Source: Berkiella sp964502705 (lineage in GTDB: Bacteria > Pseudomonadota > Gammaproteobacteria > Berkiellales > Berkiellaceae). From it: 7,452 nucleotides of DNA. Positions within the stretch are counted from its first letter, which is position 1. Each line of letters begins with the position of its first letter. This document shows, one piece after another, positions 6,243 to 7,452 of this stretch. The notes under the pieces are model-generated. The model was not told where the DNA came from and did not search any database. It worked only from the letters and a program-made list of their open reading frames with translations. The DNA lies in the NCBI GenBank assembly GCA_964502705.1, contig CAZCXZ010000147.1, forward strand, positions 1 through 7,452, in the 5' to 3' direction. The translations under genes were made by a program, and so were the position numbers.

Positions 6243-6915
6243 CATACAATCGCCTTGCCCTGTTGTCGTGCTCATTGGTGGGAATGGCAGCAATTTACAA
6301 GCGCTGATTGATCATGAACAGCATCGCTGCGCTTATGAAATTGTCGGTGTGATTAGTCATCGTGAACAAGCTTATGGGTTAACACGCGCAAAGCTTGCCA
6401 ATATTCCCTCGCTTGTCGTTGACCATCAACATTATCAAGCGCGCGAAGATTTTGAAAGCGCATTACAAACCGCTATCAAAAGCTTTGCACCACGCTTAAT
6501 TGCGTTGGCGGGCTTTATGCGTATTTTATCGCCTGCCTTTATCAATGCCTGCTCTCAACCCATTCTGAATATTCACCCGTCCCTGCTCCCTAAATATAAG
6601 GGATTGCATACGCATGAGCGGGTTCTTGTCGCTGGTGATAAAGAAACGGGCGTTAGTGTTCACTTTGTCACTGATGAGTTAGATGGCGGGCCCATAGTGG
6701 CTCAAGCAAGTGTCCCCGTATTGACTGAAGATAGTCCGGAAGTTCTGCAAGCCCGTGTATTCCCTGTTGAGCACTGGTTATATCCGCAAGTGATCACTTG
6801 GTTTGCGCAAAATCGCTTAAAAAATGACCAAAATGTTGTTACATTAGATGGCAAGCGGCTAGATCCGCAGGGCATGCAGTTATCTTCACCTTTTGTGCAA
6901 GGAATAGTAAGTTGA
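6232..6915 (+). CDS. purN: Phosphoribosylglycinamide formyltransferase 1
   Basis: PurN transfers a formyl group from 10-formyltetrahydrofolate to glycinamide ribonucleotide, step three of purine synthesis, in the cytoplasm. From the ATG at 6232 the protein has 227 residues (212 in E. coli). It shows the phosphate-binding loop LIGGNGSNLQAL (14-25), GFMRILSPAFI (94-104), and the signature LNIHPSLLPKYKGLHTH (112-128). The catalytic residues correspond to N113, H115 and D151 (in DELDGGP), with the same N-to-D spacing of 38 as in the E. coli enzyme. EHWLYP near the C-terminal end matches the family. An ATG at 6214 would add six residues but lacks a ribosome binding site. The start overlaps the purM stop by 11 bases, so translation is probably coupled. 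Confidence 0.96.
   Translation: MTSNIQSPCPVVVLIGGNGSNLQALIDHEQHRCAYEIVGVISHREQAYGLTRAKLANIPSLVVDHQHYQAREDFESALQTAIKSFAPRLIALAGFMRILSPAFINACSQPILNIHPSLLPKYKGLHTHERVLVAGDKETGVSVHFVTDELDGGPIVAQASVPVLTEDSPEVLQARVFPVEHWLYPQVITWFAQNRLKNDQNVVTLDGKRLDPQGMQLSSPFVQGIVS
6899..6903 (+). promoter_or_regulatory. Ribosome binding site favouring a TTG start for the DUF3108 gene
   Basis: AAGGA lies 8 bases before an in-frame TTG at 6912, inside the end of purN. The later ATG at 6924 has only a weak TTGAG upstream. Confidence 0.5.
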
Positions 6916-7452
6916 GAAACAAAATGTCGCAGCTCAATTTCATATTTTTTAGCACCTTAATCGCTATTCTGATTTGGATGACCAGTCCCAGCGTGAAAGG
7001 TTTCGTCAACAATGAAGTGCATCAAGCGCTTCCTTTAACCGAATATGAAGCGCGTTACACTGTCAACTGGCATGGTCTGTATGCCGGTGAATCTGTCCAT
7101 AAATTACATCGTCGTGCTGATGGTCTTTACCACTTTGAAACACGCACCTCACCCCAGTTGGCTTTTTTGCCTTACAACTACCGCGAAAGCAGTGATTTCA
7201 GCTACCAATCTGGAAAAATTAAACCGCACAATTACTATTACAATATTCAAGAAGGCGCCAAGCGCAAAGTCGGTAATGTCTCGTTTAATTGGCAAGAAAA
7301 TACCCTAATTAACAAAGAATTGTCCGAGCCATGGAGCATGGAAATTCCCAAAGATGTGCAAGACAAACTCACGCATACGCTCTCATTACGTCAGGCACTC
7401 AAATGTGGTCAATCTATCCCAACATTTACCGTTGCTGAAGAAGATAAAATTA
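6912..7452 (+). CDS. DUF3108 domain protein, 5' part (3' end outside window)
   Basis: The frame stays open for 180 codons to the right edge, so the C-terminal part is missing. The N-terminus is a hydrophobic signal sequence or anchor (FIFFSTLIAILIWM). The mature region YEARYTVNWHGLYAGES, then LAFLPYNYRESSDFSY and the following YYYNIQEGAKRKVG and VSFNW segments, match the pattern of DUF3108 proteins, which are periplasmic or envelope proteins of unknown function often found after purN in gammaproteobacteria. I favour a TTG start at 6912: it overlaps the purN stop (TTGA), has AAGGA at a good distance, and supplies the basic residues (MRNK) expected ahead of a signal peptide core. The ATG at 6924 gives a start without positive charge and is the alternative. 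Confidence 0.82.
   Translation, partial: MRNKMSQLNFIFFSTLIAILIWMTSPSVKGFVNNEVHQALPLTEYEARYTVNWHGLYAGESVHKLHRRADGLYHFETRTSPQLAFLPYNYRESSDFSYQSGKIKPHNYYYNIQEGAKRKVGNVSFNWQENTLINKELSEPWSMEIPKDVQDKLTHTLSLRQALKCGQSIPTFTVAEEDKI

Noticed and set aside
7045..7308. 87-codon plus-strand frame inside the DUF3108 gene
   Set aside because: It is a shifted frame within a longer open frame (6912 to the edge) whose product matches the DUF3108 pattern.

Overview
The window looks like a chromosomal segment from a moderately AT-rich gammaproteobacterium. The evidence is a conserved gammaproteobacterial neighbourhood (DUF2066, PerM/AI-2E-type permease, Hda on one strand; purM, purN, DUF3108 on the other) and the very close match of the Hda, PurM and PurN proteins to their enterobacterial and pseudomonad counterparts. 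The AT-leaning codon use, together with two unrecognised low-complexity proteins beside this core block, would fit a member of the Legionellales or a similar host-associated group. That placement is inference only.

Layout. From 1 to 2056 there are two minus-strand accessory genes. The first (1-1052, running off the left edge) encodes an at least 350-residue protein with a long coiled-coil N-terminal half, one hydrophobic segment and a Pro/Ala/Lys tail. The second (1193-2056) encodes a 287-residue protein with two predicted membrane helices, a repetitive Ala/Pro/Glu/Lys/Val tail and a basic C-terminus. The second is packaged as an independent unit: a near-consensus sigma-70 promoter at 2131-2159, a Shine-Dalgarno site, and a strong intrinsic terminator at 1136-1163. 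From 2211 to 5045 there is a compact minus-strand operon, DUF2066 - perM-like - hda, with a 14-base gap and then an 8-base overlap, led by an extended -10 promoter at 5091-5099. From about 5202 to the right edge, the divergent plus-strand genes purM, purN and a DUF3108 gene overlap end to start (11 bases, then about 4 bases), as expected for a translationally coupled operon.

How they work together. PurM and PurN are two steps of de novo IMP synthesis (AIR formation and GAR formylation). Hda is the beta-clamp-bound regulator that inactivates DnaA-ATP after initiation. The permease and the two DUF proteins, both exported or periplasmic by their N-termini, are conserved neighbours of uncertain function.

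The most interesting part is the left third. Two adjacent same-strand genes of unknown function share a hydrophobic segment plus a Pro/Ala/Lys-rich tail. One has an in-frame tandem repeat array (11- and 17-residue units), codon use typical of a highly expressed gene, and a basic SPRR-containing C-terminus. No RNA gene, CRISPR array, insertion sequence or attachment site was seen, and no stretch longer than 300 bases lacks a gene.
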